DNA from: Odoribacter sp.
GTDB lineage: Bacteria; Bacteroidota; Bacteroidia; Bacteroidales; Marinifilaceae
Length of the DNA: 33,813 nucleotides
Direction: 5' to 3'
NCBI GenBank assembly: GCA_020024465.1
Contig: JAHHTT010000022.1
Location: 1-33,813, forward strand
Shown here: piece after piece, positions 22,564 to 31,942 of the stretch
Position numbering within the stretch: position 1 is the first letter of the stretch
How the letters are laid out: each line of letters starts with the position of its first letter
The notes under the pieces: generated by a model
The model's database searches: none
What the model was told of the DNA's origin: nothing
What the model saw: the letters and a program-made list of their open reading frames with translations, nothing else
Program-made: the position numbers and the translations under genes

Positions 22564-24837
22564 ATGAAGAAAAAATTGTTGTTTGCCATGCTGTTTTGCG
22601 TTTCGTTTGTTTTTGCGCAAAAGGCAGATTTTCGAAAATGTGATAAGTTTTCGGAAAAGAATTTAAAACGATATTGTCCTGCTTTGGGTATTTATCCTTC
22701 ATGGATACCAAAAACTGGAATGTTTTGGTATAATTATATGACAGATGAAGGGCTGAAGTATTATATTGTTGACCCTCGAAAGAAAATAAAACGAGAGATG
22801 TTTTCTTCAGAAGATATGGTCGCTTGGCTGACAGAAAGATTAGGTAAAACATATAATGTCAGGGATTTTCGCCTTAGTACACTGACATTTGAGGAGGGGA
22901 ATGCAAATAGGTTTACTTTTTTGAAAGAAGGTAGGAAATTTCGGTATTATATTGATGAGAAAAGATTGGAGGAAATAGAGGAAGCAGATGCTTGTCATTT
23001 CTTCCCTCAAAGAGGTCCTGTATGGCAATCTTGGTCGGCCGACAGCAGTTGTCGGGTGTATGCGTGGAAACATAACTTGTATCTGTTGAAAGGCGAGGAT
23101 ACCATACGTTTGACTACGGATGGGGAGAGGGGATTTTCCTATAGTGTCATGCGGGATAAAGATACTGAGAATAAAACGACTCCGGCTATTTCATGGGTTG
23201 GTAATGAAAATATATTTTATGTGTTAAGACAGGACAGACGACAGGTGAAGGAACTTTGGGTGATTGACCATTTGGCTGAGCCGCGTCCGAAATTGAAGAC
23301 ATATAAGTTTCCAATGCCAGGAGAAAAGGATGTTTATAGATATGATTTACAATTATTTTATCCGATAACAGGGGAGAAGATAGCCGTAAATATCAATAAA
23401 TATCCCGATCAAGAAGTAAGTATTATTTCCTCAGATTTGGAAAAGTATCCGGATGATTTGTATTTTACTCGTAAGAGTCGTATGTGTGATTGTATGGATT
23501 TGTGTCGAGTGAATACTCGTACAGGGGAAGTGACAGAGGTGATAAGCGAGGTTTCAAAGCCTTATTTTACAGAACAATTATTTGATTGTCGCATTTTGAA
23601 TGGAGGGCAGGATATCCTTTGGTGGTCGGAGCGTACAGGTTGGGGGCATTATTATTTGTATGATAGGGATGGACGGTTGAAGAATGCTGTGACGAAGGGA
23701 AATTTTGTTGTTTGCCACGCTTCGCGAGTGGATGTTGAGAAACGTTGCATGGTGTTTGAAGGGTATGGAAAAGAAAAGGGAATAAATCCCAATTACCGGT
23801 TTTACTATAGTGTAAATTTTGACGGATCGGGAATGCGTTTGCTGACTCCTGGGAATGGATATCATTCAGTGGAATTCGGACGTGGGGAACCTTATTTTGT
23901 AGATATTTATTCACGGGTGGATATGGCTCCGATATCAGTAGTGAGAAATATGGAAGGAAAATTGTTGGTGGAGTTGGAGAAAGTGGATGTCAGTAAAATG
24001 GAAAAGATTGGTTGGAAGGCCCCTAGAAGGATACAGGTAAAAGCTGCTGATGGGGTTACGGATTTATACGGAGTGATGTATACGCCGTTTGTGATGGATT
24101 CAACGCTGAGTTATCCGATTATTGCGTATGTGTATCCTGGCCCACAAGAGGATCAAGTGCCACAGGTTTTTGCTTTGGATGATAATAGTAATCAGTCGTT
24201 GGCTCAATTGGGTTTTATAGTGGTGCATGTAGGTTTTCGTGGAGGTAATATGTTCCGGGGGAGGAATTTTTATAATTTTGGTTATGGAAATTTGCGGGAT
24301 TATGCCTTGGACGATTGTAAGTATATGATAGAGCAGTTGGCTGACAGATACAGTTTTATTGATTTGGATCGGGTTGGTATCTATGGGCATTCAGGAGGAG
24401 GTTTTATGTCTGCAACATCTTTACTTACTTATCCGGATTTTTACAAAGTGGCAGTGGCAACTTCAGGTAATTATGATAATAACATTTATACAAAGTGGTG
24501 GGGAGAAATGTATCATGGAGTGAAAATGAAGGGCGAAAATGAACGACATGGCAGAAAAGGTTATATATTTGAATCTAAAATACCGACAACAATTGAATTG
24601 GCAAATCGTTTGAAGGGTAAGTTATTGTTGATAACTGGAGATATGGATAATAATGTGCATCCGGCTAATACAATGCGTTTGGTTCATGCTTTGATTGAAG
24701 CTAATAAACGTTTTGACATGCTGATCGTACCGGGTGCAGATCATGGGATAGAATCGCCTTATTATTATAATGTGGTCCGCCATTATTTTGCAGAGCATTT
24801 GCTAGGGGATTCGATGGATGGGGCGGATTTTAAATAG
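22564..24837 (+). CDS. Exported S9-family serine peptidase (dipeptidyl peptidase IV-like)
   Basis: This is a periplasmic or surface prolyl-type peptidase, 757 aa from the chosen start. The open frame begins at 22501, but the ATG at 22564 opens a proper signal peptide (MKKKLLFAMLFCVSFVFAQK), so I start there. Residues about 70-480 form the DPP IV beta-propeller, with the family motif WWSERTGWGHYYLYD near 353. The C-terminal alpha/beta hydrolase has the nucleophile elbow GHSGGG with Ser610, Asp695 in DMDNNVH and His727 in GADHGI, so the triad is intact. It would trim dipeptides, often after proline, from peptides. It stands first in a SusCD operon, 8 bp before the sigma gene, which suggests that the imported cargo is peptide. 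Confidence 0.92.
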   Translation: MKKKLLFAMLFCVSFVFAQKADFRKCDKFSEKNLKRYCPALGIYPSWIPKTGMFWYNYMTDEGLKYYIVDPRKKIKREMFSSEDMVAWLTERLGKTYNVRDFRLSTLTFEEGNANRFTFLKEGRKFRYYIDEKRLEEIEEADACHFFPQRGPVWQSWSADSSCRVYAWKHNLYLLKGEDTIRLTTDGERGFSYSVMRDKDTENKTTPAISWVGNENIFYVLRQDRRQVKELWVIDHLAEPRPKLKTYKFPMPGEKDVYRYDLQLFYPITGEKIAVNINKYPDQEVSIISSDLEKYPDDLYFTRKSRMCDCMDLCRVNTRTGEVTEVISEVSKPYFTEQLFDCRILNGGQDILWWSERTGWGHYYLYDRDGRLKNAVTKGNFVVCHASRVDVEKRCMVFEGYGKEKGINPNYRFYYSVNFDGSGMRLLTPGNGYHSVEFGRGEPYFVDIYSRVDMAPISVVRNMEGKLLVELEKVDVSKMEKIGWKAPRRIQVKAADGVTDLYGVMYTPFVMDSTLSYPIIAYVYPGPQEDQVPQVFALDDNSNQSLAQLGFIVVHVGFRGGNMFRGRNFYNFGYGNLRDYALDDCKYMIEQLADRYSFIDLDRVGIYGHSGGGFMSATSLLTYPDFYKVAVATSGNYDNNIYTKWWGEMYHGVKMKGENERHGRKGYIFESKIPTTIELANRLKGKLLLITGDMDNNVHPANTMRLVHALIEANKRFDMLIVPGADHGIESPYYYNVVRHYFAEHLLGDSMDGADFK

Positions 24838-24845
24838 TTTTTTTG

Positions 24846-25412
24846 GTGGCGCGGTATAGTAAGCAGATAAAATGTTGTAATGGAGAAGTACTGTTCTTTG
24901 AAGATTTTTTCAAAGAGTACTTCTCTAAGTTTTATGCTTTTGCTATGCGTTTTATCGAGAATAGTCATGCTTGTGAAGATATTGTTCAGGATACCTTTAT
25001 ATCTATTTGGGAAGGGAAAGGAGAATATGAGTCAATATTGATGTTTCATGCGTATATATATAAAACGATTCGGAACAAGGCATTGAATTATTTGAAACAT
25101 TCGCAAATAAAGAAACAATATTCGCAGACCTACTTGCAGGAGGTAGAGTCAGAGAAATTTGTGGTGGAGTCTGTGTTAGAGGAAGAAACCCATTTTGTGC
25201 TTTATGAGGCAATACGACAATTGCCCCCTCAGTGCCAGAATGTGATAAAATTGCATTTGGAAGGTAAGTCGAATAAAGAAATTGCAGAGGAGATGCAACT
25301 AAGTATTGTTACGGTTAAAAGCCATAAAATAATAGCATACAATAAGTTGCGCGAAATATTGAAAAATACTTCTGTAATTGTTATGTTTTTTTTGAAAAAA
25401 AATCTGTTTTAA
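24846..25412 (+). CDS. ECF RNA polymerase sigma factor
   Basis: This is a cytoplasmic sigma factor, 188 aa, paired with the FecR that follows. Region 2 lies about 30-88, with FIENSHACEDIVQDTFISIW. Region 4 lies about 118-173, with LPPQCQNVIKLHLEGKSNKE and then the recognition helix MQLSIVTVKSHK. No ATG is available: the frame opens with TTG 24843 and GTG 24846, directly after the peptidase stop, so I use GTG and expect coupling to the upstream gene. The C-terminal tail is unusually hydrophobic (SVIVMFFLKKNLF). Confidence 0.9.
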   Translation: MARYSKQIKCCNGEVLFFEDFFKEYFSKFYAFAMRFIENSHACEDIVQDTFISIWEGKGEYESILMFHAYIYKTIRNKALNYLKHSQIKKQYSQTYLQEVESEKFVVESVLEEETHFVLYEAIRQLPPQCQNVIKLHLEGKSNKEIAEEMQLSIVTVKSHKIIAYNKLREILKNTSVIVMFFLKKNLF

Positions 25413-25465
25413 CTCATACTTTTTTTGATTTGAATTGTTTCCAATATAAAGGATGAAATGTATTA

Positions 25466-26626
25466 ATGGGAATAATTCAAGAATATATCAGAATTGCGCA
25501 TTTATTGGCGAAAAAGCTGTTGTGGTCTTTGACTGAAAATGAGGAGCAACAACTAGTGAAATGGTATACGGAAAAGGGGAAAAAATGCGAATCAATATTA
25601 TCATTGCATTTTACACAATTATTAGAACGTTACCAGAAAATAGATTCAAATCGGGAATGGGAAAAATTTCAACAGCGCTTGGATAAAAAAAAGTCACGGA
25701 TATGGAAGCGGTTGATGGAGGGGGCTGCTGGTATTTGTTTAGTGGTGGGAGTTTCTTTTTTATTGCGGTGGCAAATGGATGACAGGCAACAGGTAGTGAT
25801 CGGTGACGATGATGGTTTGGGGATTCATTTGATTATGTCTAATGGAAAGAAGTTGAATCTTTCTGATCGCCGAAGTTTTGATTTGCGGCAAGTGGAGAGG
25901 AATGTTGTGTTGCATAGTGGATCTTTGGATTATCGTGAAAATACGGTTGCCGATGGCGAAGAAACAGGAGTGAATACGTTAGTAGTGCCTAAGGGGGCAT
26001 TTTATCACTTGATACTTTCTGAGGGAACGAAAGTATGGTTGAATTCGGATTCAAAGATAACTTATCCAATTTTGTTTTCCGGAAATACCAGAGAGGTGGA
26101 ATTGGAGGGGGAGGCTTTTTTTGATGTTGCTAAGGATATGGAACATCCCTTTCTAGTGAAAACAAAAGTATTGCAGGTGCAGGTGTTGGGAACATGTTTT
26201 AATGTGAATACTCATGGAGATGATGGACGAGTATTTGTTGCATTGGAAAGGGGAAAAGTAGAAGTTGGTAATATAGAAGGTAAGGGGATGTTGTTGCTGA
26301 AACCAGGAGAAGTGGCAGAGATAGCTGTAAATCAGCGTAATGCTCAGGTGAAACTATCAAATGTGTCGTTGCAGGAGCAGATTGCCTGGAAAGAGGGAAT
26401 GTTCTGTTTTAGAAGAATGCCCTTATCGGAAATATTAAAACAAGTTGCAAGATATTATAATGTCCAGTTTGTTGGAGGAGAAGAAATAGAACGGGATGTT
26501 TACTCAGGAGATATTTCTCGGAATGTGACATTAGAGGAGTTATTGAAGGCGATTGAATCGCAGACAGATGAAATTCGTTTTGAAGTGGTCGGTAAAGTAG
26601 TATATGTTATAAAAAAAAGAGATTAG
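25466..26626 (+). CDS. FecR-family anti-sigma factor
   Basis: This is an inner-membrane anti-sigma/activator for the sigma factor 53 bp upstream, 386 aa. The cytoplasmic part is 1-82 and the membrane segment about 84-101 (MEGAAGICLVVGVSFLL). The FecR domain is about 170-270 (VPKGAFYHLILSEGTKVWL, ELEGEAFFDVAKDMEHPFLVK, VLGTCFNVNTH) and the C-terminal DUF4974-like part about 310-386 (FCFRRMPLSEILKQVARYYN). All parts are present in usual order. Its stop codon lies inside a terminator hairpin. Confidence 0.94.
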   Translation: MGIIQEYIRIAHLLAKKLLWSLTENEEQQLVKWYTEKGKKCESILSLHFTQLLERYQKIDSNREWEKFQQRLDKKKSRIWKRLMEGAAGICLVVGVSFLLRWQMDDRQQVVIGDDDGLGIHLIMSNGKKLNLSDRRSFDLRQVERNVVLHSGSLDYRENTVADGEETGVNTLVVPKGAFYHLILSEGTKVWLNSDSKITYPILFSGNTREVELEGEAFFDVAKDMEHPFLVKTKVLQVQVLGTCFNVNTHGDDGRVFVALERGKVEVGNIEGKGMLLLKPGEVAEIAVNQRNAQVKLSNVSLQEQIAWKEGMFCFRRMPLSEILKQVARYYNVQFVGGEEIERDVYSGDISRNVTLEELLKAIESQTDEIRFEVVGKVVYVIKKRD

Positions 26627-26655
26627 GTTTAATTTGGCCTTTACCTAATCTCTTT
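26616..26655 (+). terminator. Hairpin after fecR, ahead of susC
   Basis: AAAGAGATTAGGT (26616-26628) pairs perfectly over 13 bp with 26643-26655 around a 14-base loop. The left arm includes the fecR stop codon. The trailing sequence is only moderately T-rich (CTCTTTACAC). It should end or reduce transcription from the peptidase-sigma-fecR part, leaving susC to its own promoter. Confidence 0.75.
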
Positions 26656-26728
26656 ACACAAAATGTTTATACAAACAAAACATACAAATATAAGAGAAAA
26701 AGAGGTTTAACATTTTATTTTTGACAAA

Positions 26729-29700
26729 ATGAGGAAAAAGTTTCGACGACTAATCATGTGCATGATTATGCTGTTTGTTATGGTAGTTCCGGGGTATGGA
26801 TCGGCTATGTTGCAGCAACGGATTTCTTTGAAGTGTGCCAATGTTGCTTTTGTCAAAGTATTGGAAGAAATACGGAAGCAGTCTGGCTATAATTTTATGT
26901 ATAATGAACGGTATGTGGAAAATATAGACGATGTTTCGGTAGATATTGTTGATTGTACTTTGGAGGATGCAATGCAGGAGGTGTTGAAAGGTACCGGTTT
27001 GAGTTATAAATTACAAGGGAATATTATTATTCTTCAGGAAGGAAAAGTTGAGCAGGGAAAGTTCAGAAAATTGATCGGTATTGTGAAAGACGAAAATGGG
27101 ACAGTGATTCCGGGAGCTACCATATTGATAAAAGGTACATCAACCGGTCTATCCACAGATATGGAAGGAAAATTTATGCTTGAATTACCCAAAGGAGTGA
27201 ATGTGTTACAAGTTTCATTCGTAGGAATGGAAACACAGGATGTGAAAATTCCGGAGAATACAAATCACATAACCATTGTTATGCGTGCTCATGTAAGTGA
27301 GTTGGAAGAGGTGATTGTCAGTACTGGTTATACCCAGACCACCAAGAAGCGTGCTTCAGGTTCTGTTGCTGTAGTAAATAAAGAAGTGTTTGAGAATAAA
27401 GCGATCCCTACAATGGATAAGTTATTGCAGGGACAGATTGCCGGAGTTAATGTTACAGCACGTTCAGGGCGTCCTGGAGAAAGTGCCAAGATTCGTATTC
27501 GTGGTACTAATACTTTGACTGGAGATGCGGATCCTTTGTGGGTGGTGGATGGAGTGCCTTTGCAAAAAAACATTCCGGATATTGCAACTAATCAGATTAA
27601 AGCGGGAGATTTTAGCAGTATTTTTACAAATGGGGTGGCAGGAATTAATCCTAATGATATTGAGAATGTAACTATTTTAAAGGATGCTGCTGCAGCAGCA
27701 ATTTATGGTTCGAGGGCTGCTGGTGGAGTTATTGTGGTTACTACCAAAAGTGGAAGGGCTGGGAGACTGTCCGTGAATTATTCTATGAACATGTCTGTAG
27801 TTATGAAGCCAAGCAGGGATGCTGGTTTGATGAATTCGCAAGAGAAATTGGCGTGGGAACAAGAATTGTGGGATGAGTTTTCTGCGGCTAAATATGCTGC
27901 CGGAGAACGTTATCCTGTTGTGGGAATTATAGGTATGATTCGTTCTGGAAAAGAAGAGTTTGCTTTTATGAATGATGTGGAAAAGAATGCTTATATACAG
28001 AAATTGTCACAGGTAAATACTGATTGGATGGATTTGTTGTTTAGAACTGCTTTATCACATAATCATTATCTTTCTTTTTCAGGGGGACAAGAAAAGGTGA
28101 CTTATTATGTGTCTATGGGATATTCTAAAGATAATGGGGCTGTGAAAAAAACAGATTATGAGCGTTATAGTCTGTCTGGGAAAATTAATGCACGTCCAAG
28201 TGAACGTTTGAGTTTTCAGTTAGGATTTGATTTATCAAAACAAGAGTCAACAGGCCCTGCTAGTTCTGTTGATCCTTTTCAGTATGCTTATTTTGCCAAT
28301 CCTTATGAGCAGGCTTTTAATGAAGATGGTTCATATAAAGCTGATTATACTTATTTTAAGTTGGCAAAAAACAACGGTCAATTTGATCCGACAGTTCCGC
28401 CTAACGGGTTTAATATTTTGAGAGAGATGAATGAAACTAAAAGCGAAACGAACAATATTTCAGTTTCATCGCGTTTCCAGTTGGATTATACTTTTTTTAA
28501 GCAATTAAAATTTTCAGGATTGGCATCTTATTCTTTTACAAACAATAAAGGAGATAGTTATTTGGGGAAAGATACATATGCAGCTTATATGGATCGTCTT
28601 TATTTTGATACTCAGGGAACTAGTACTCGGACGTATGGGTCAATTTCGCAGAGTAATGCTAATAATTCAAGTTATTTGTTACGAGGACAATTGAGTTATT
28701 CAGATGTCTTCAATGATATTCATCGAGTATCAGTTATTGGAGGTGCTGAAATTAGAGGAGAGAAAGCAGAAAGTATTTTTGAGAAACGTTATGGATATGA
28801 TCCGGTAACCGGAAATTCGGCTATGCCTATACCTCAAGCTCCAACTGGTACGGATAAAATAGATTATAGTGATATTGTTGCGTATGCTGATATGGTAAAT
28901 CAATTGTCAGGACAGTCGATTGTTGAAAACCATTTTGCATCGTTTTATGGAGCGTTAGATTATTCAGTATTTGATAAGTATATATTGAATTTATCGTTCC
29001 GTACAGACGGCTCTAATAATTTTGGTAGTGAGGAGCAATTTAATCCGACATGGTCTGTTGGTGCTGCCTGGCATGTTAGCGAGGAAGGTTTTATGGATGG
29101 TTTACGACCGATATTGAACCGTCTGTCCCTAAGAGTTGCAACAGGATTTACCGGAAATATCAGCAAATCTGTAAAACCGAATCTAATGATGGATTATAGT
29201 AAGTATTTTCGAGTAGTAGAGGATGAGAGCTTTCGAATGGGAAGTATACGGAATGCCCCTAATCCTAATTTGCGATGGGAGAAAACAAGAGATGTGAAGA
29301 TTGCCTTGGATTTTGGCTTATGGAATGAACGGATAAGTGGTTTGGTGGAAGCATATTGGCGGAAGAGTGTAGATTGTGTAACCTCTGTAACAGTGCCTGT
29401 AACGACTGGTTTTTTTTCACAATCGTTTAATACGTCTGAAATACAAAATAATGGTGTAGAGGCTTCGTTGAGAGTGGCTGTTTTGAAAGGCAAGGATTAT
29501 AATTTAAGCTTGTCTGGCAATATTGCCTGGAATCAAAACAAACTGACGAAATATGAATCACCCAACGGAGCTTTGACATTAGGGACATACGTGGATTATC
29601 CGATGGAGTCGATTATGGCAGGCAAATATGAAGGCATTGATCCGCAAACTGGTCTCTATACTTTTGCTTTACGCCCGGATGCCGTTATAAATCAGGATAC

Positions 29701-30307
29701 TGATAAGGCTAAAGCAGATAACTATTACTACTATTTAGGGACAAGTATAGCTCCGCTTACAGGGGGGGTGAATTTAACTGCATCATATAAGAATTTTTCG
29801 CTAAATGTAGGAGGGTCTTATGCTATTAACAGCAAGATTGTTGATAATATAGAATCTCCGGCGGATTATACGCTTGCCGGAAGTGCAGGTAGTCGGAATG
29901 AAAGTGTTCCGACATCCCGTAATGATTTGTATGTAAATCATCTGAATGTACGTAGGAATGTGACTGACAGATGGATGCCGGAGAAAACAACAGGAGTGAA
30001 ATTCCCTCGTTTGATAGATGCTTATGGTGAAACGTTGGGCTATTATTTTGACCATCCGACAACATCAGGAATAACACGTGGTGCGCTACTTGAAAATGTA
30101 TCGTATTTGAAGATTAACAATATTATATTTGGATATAATTTGTCATCAAAGGCATTGAAAAAAATGTGTATTTCATCAATGAGTTTTAGCTTGGCATTGA
30201 ATAATTTCTTTACAGTGACGAAGTATTCGGGAATTGATCCGGAAGTGCCCGGTGCAACCTATCCGGTATCTCGTTCGGTGACTTTTGGTATTAACGTAGG
30301 ATTTTAA
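26729..30307 (+). CDS. SusC/RagA-family TonB-dependent outer-membrane transporter with signalling domain
   Basis: This is the outer-membrane channel of the second locus, 1192 aa. It has a signal peptide at about 1-26, an STN domain at about 32-103 (ISLKCANVAFVKVLEEIRKQ), a carboxypeptidase-regulatory-like domain at about 113-190 (LIGIVKDENGTVIPGATILI), and a plug from about 194 (EEVIVSTGYTQTTKKRASGS, then LWVVDGVPL near 270 and AAAAAIYGSRAAGGVIVVTT near 320). The barrel ends SRSVTFGINVGF. The plug is closer to the common SusC type than that of the minus-strand locus, so the two transporters are not recent duplicates. The STN domain fits control by the linked sigma/FecR. Confidence 0.95.
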   Translation: MRKKFRRLIMCMIMLFVMVVPGYGSAMLQQRISLKCANVAFVKVLEEIRKQSGYNFMYNERYVENIDDVSVDIVDCTLEDAMQEVLKGTGLSYKLQGNIIILQEGKVEQGKFRKLIGIVKDENGTVIPGATILIKGTSTGLSTDMEGKFMLELPKGVNVLQVSFVGMETQDVKIPENTNHITIVMRAHVSELEEVIVSTGYTQTTKKRASGSVAVVNKEVFENKAIPTMDKLLQGQIAGVNVTARSGRPGESAKIRIRGTNTLTGDADPLWVVDGVPLQKNIPDIATNQIKAGDFSSIFTNGVAGINPNDIENVTILKDAAAAAIYGSRAAGGVIVVTTKSGRAGRLSVNYSMNMSVVMKPSRDAGLMNSQEKLAWEQELWDEFSAAKYAAGERYPVVGIIGMIRSGKEEFAFMNDVEKNAYIQKLSQVNTDWMDLLFRTALSHNHYLSFSGGQEKVTYYVSMGYSKDNGAVKKTDYERYSLSGKINARPSERLSFQLGFDLSKQESTGPASSVDPFQYAYFANPYEQAFNEDGSYKADYTYFKLAKNNGQFDPTVPPNGFNILREMNETKSETNNISVSSRFQLDYTFFKQLKFSGLASYSFTNNKGDSYLGKDTYAAYMDRLYFDTQGTSTRTYGSISQSNANNSSYLLRGQLSYSDVFNDIHRVSVIGGAEIRGEKAESIFEKRYGYDPVTGNSAMPIPQAPTGTDKIDYSDIVAYADMVNQLSGQSIVENHFASFYGALDYSVFDKYILNLSFRTDGSNNFGSEEQFNPTWSVGAAWHVSEEGFMDGLRPILNRLSLRVATGFTGNISKSVKPNLMMDYSKYFRVVEDESFRMGSIRNAPNPNLRWEKTRDVKIALDFGLWNERISGLVEAYWRKSVDCVTSVTVPVTTGFFSQSFNTSEIQNNGVEASLRVAVLKGKDYNLSLSGNIAWNQNKLTKYESPNGALTLGTYVDYPMESIMAGKYEGIDPQTGLYTFALRPDAVINQDTDKAKADNYYYYLGTSIAPLTGGVNLTASYKNFSLNVGGSYAINSKIVDNIESPADYTLAGSAGSRNESVPTSRNDLYVNHLNVRRNVTDRWMPEKTTGVKFPRLIDAYGETLGYYFDHPTTSGITRGALLENVSYLKINNIIFGYNLSSKALKKMCISSMSFSLALNNFFTVTKYSGIDPEVPGATYPVSRSVTFGINVGF

Positions 30308-30313
30308 GGATAT

Positions 30314-31702
30314 ATGGATATGGGACGTTTTAAAATAGTAATAATTGGATTATTGGCAGGAGGTTTGTTGTCTTGTAATAGTTATTTGGATTTGAAGCCT
30401 TATGGACAAGTAATTCCCAAGACTCCTGATGAATTTGCATCATTGTTGAATTCAACCTTATATGAAATTGATTACGGTAGTGACAATAACATTATAGGTA
30501 ATGCAACGACTATATTGAATTATGAATGTTTTGCGGATAATTTAGATGCCAATCTGACAAAATATCCTGCAGGTAATAGTTTGGTATTGTATGTAGGTAA
30601 TTCTTTAAATGGCATGCAGAATAAGTATAGGCAACTTTATGAGAAAATTCGGGATTGTAATCTGATTATTGAAAATATGAAAGATGATAATTCAGAGTTG
30701 GGAAAGGATATTACAGCTGCATCCTATACTTTAAGAGGAGTGTGTTATTACAACTTGTTGCGTTGGTTCTGTGAACCTTATGTCCGGGAAAATGTGGATA
30801 ATCAATTGGGACTTTCGCTAATTGACCATTTTGACATGGAAGCGAAAGTGAAGCGTTCAAATATGAAAGAGACAGTAAAGTTTATAGAAACGAGTTTGAA
30901 GGACGGATTGGCTTATAATATGCAAAACGATGTGTATCGTTTTAATGCAGATGTTGCTAAAGCTTATTTGGCCAAATTATATTTTTGGACACAAAATTGG
31001 AAGGAAGTGATTCCGTTATGCGAAGTGTTGCTGGATAAGTATCCTTTATTGTCGGGGACAGATTATGTGAATATGGTGCAGGATTTATCTACAACAAAGA
31101 CGAATGTTTTAATTCGTTCTGCTATTTACCAAGGTAGCAGTAGTGGTAGTGAAACGGAGATAACAACGTCTGTTGAAGCACGTCCTGTAAGCAAGAAATT
31201 TATAGATTTATTTATTGAAAAAAAAGCAGATATTCGTTATGAACTTTCTTTTAATGCAAAGCGTGAGGAAATGAAGCGTTTGAGAGGGCGGGTGAGAATT
31301 GCAGAAATAGTATTAATGATGGCTGAGGCTTATGCCCATCTAGACGATACAAAAAATGCTTTGAAGTATTTGAATATGTTGAGATCGCACCGTATCTCTC
31401 CCTATACCCCTTATACGGAAGCTACTTTACCGGATGTTGATACAGAATCGTTGCTGAAAACAGATGCAACAGGTAAACCATTGACGAAGTTGATGTGGGC
31501 TATCCTTTCTGAACGACAAAAAGAGCTGTTTATGGAAGGTGATCGCTGGTTTGAATTGAAGAGAAACGGGCGACCGGAATTTTGGGTGTCGGCAAATGGT
31601 TTGAAATATACTACGCAAAAATTTATGTACACTGCCCCTATTATGCAGGCTGATGTTGAATTGGTCCCCGGTATGCAGCAGAATCCAGGTTATGAACTTT
31701 AA
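30314..31702 (+). CDS. SusD/RagB-family surface lipoprotein
   Basis: This is the lid and capture partner of the preceding SusC, 462 aa, 6 bp downstream of it. It has lipobox LLSC (Cys21), then NSYLDLKPYGQVIPKTPDEF, the usual SusD opening. SusD-type helices contain AASYTLRGVCYYNLLRWFCEPY near 135-156. The late motifs are RVRIAEIVLMMAEAYAHL and AILSERQKELFMEGDRWFEL-KRNG. It is complete and ordinary in length. Confidence 0.94.
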   Translation: MDMGRFKIVIIGLLAGGLLSCNSYLDLKPYGQVIPKTPDEFASLLNSTLYEIDYGSDNNIIGNATTILNYECFADNLDANLTKYPAGNSLVLYVGNSLNGMQNKYRQLYEKIRDCNLIIENMKDDNSELGKDITAASYTLRGVCYYNLLRWFCEPYVRENVDNQLGLSLIDHFDMEAKVKRSNMKETVKFIETSLKDGLAYNMQNDVYRFNADVAKAYLAKLYFWTQNWKEVIPLCEVLLDKYPLLSGTDYVNMVQDLSTTKTNVLIRSAIYQGSSSGSETEITTSVEARPVSKKFIDLFIEKKADIRYELSFNAKREEMKRLRGRVRIAEIVLMMAEAYAHLDDTKNALKYLNMLRSHRISPYTPYTEATLPDVDTESLLKTDATGKPLTKLMWAILSERQKELFMEGDRWFELKRNGRPEFWVSANGLKYTTQKFMYTAPIMQADVELVPGMQQNPGYEL

Positions 31703-31714
31703 AATTTGAGGATT

Positions 31715-31915
31715 ATGATAATAAAATATATGATAGGAATAATAGGAATGATATTTCTTTTCTGTAGTTGTGAAAAAGAAAACGAGGTACCACCATATCA
31801 AAAGACATTGAACTCCAGTTATGTGATGCCGAAGCCGGTAGCATTGACGGCTGAAGAGAGAACGTGGTTGAATGATTTGAGAGAAGAATATAATAATGCA
31901 ATTAAAGGCCAATAA
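31715..31915 (+). CDS. Small lipoprotein of the SusCD operon
   Basis: This is a 66-aa predicted lipoprotein with a hydrophobic signal and lipobox LFCSC (Cys19), followed by an acidic EKENEVPPYQ stretch and a predicted amphipathic C-terminal helix (LTAEERTWLNDLREEYNNAI). The frame extends to a TTG at 31706, but the ATG at 31715 has GAGG just before it (31708-31711), so I start there. No family is recognised. It lies 12 bp after susD, so it is probably translated from the same transcript. Confidence 0.7.
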   Translation: MIIKYMIGIIGMIFLFCSCEKENEVPPYQKTLNSSYVMPKPVALTAEERTWLNDLREEYNNAIKGQ

Positions 31916-31942
31916 TTTATTAATTATTAAAAATCAGAATTT

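Noticed and set aside
23567..23914. Antisense open frames inside the S9, SusC and SusD genes (also near 24100, 29194, 31427 and 32306)
   Set aside because: They are shadows of strong coding frames, with low-complexity composition and no recognisable domains or start signals.
26716..26723. TATTTTTG as a susC -7 promoter box
   Set aside because: It fits the pattern but is only 5 bp from the susC ATG and would give an almost leaderless RNA; chance match in a T-rich stretch is likelier.
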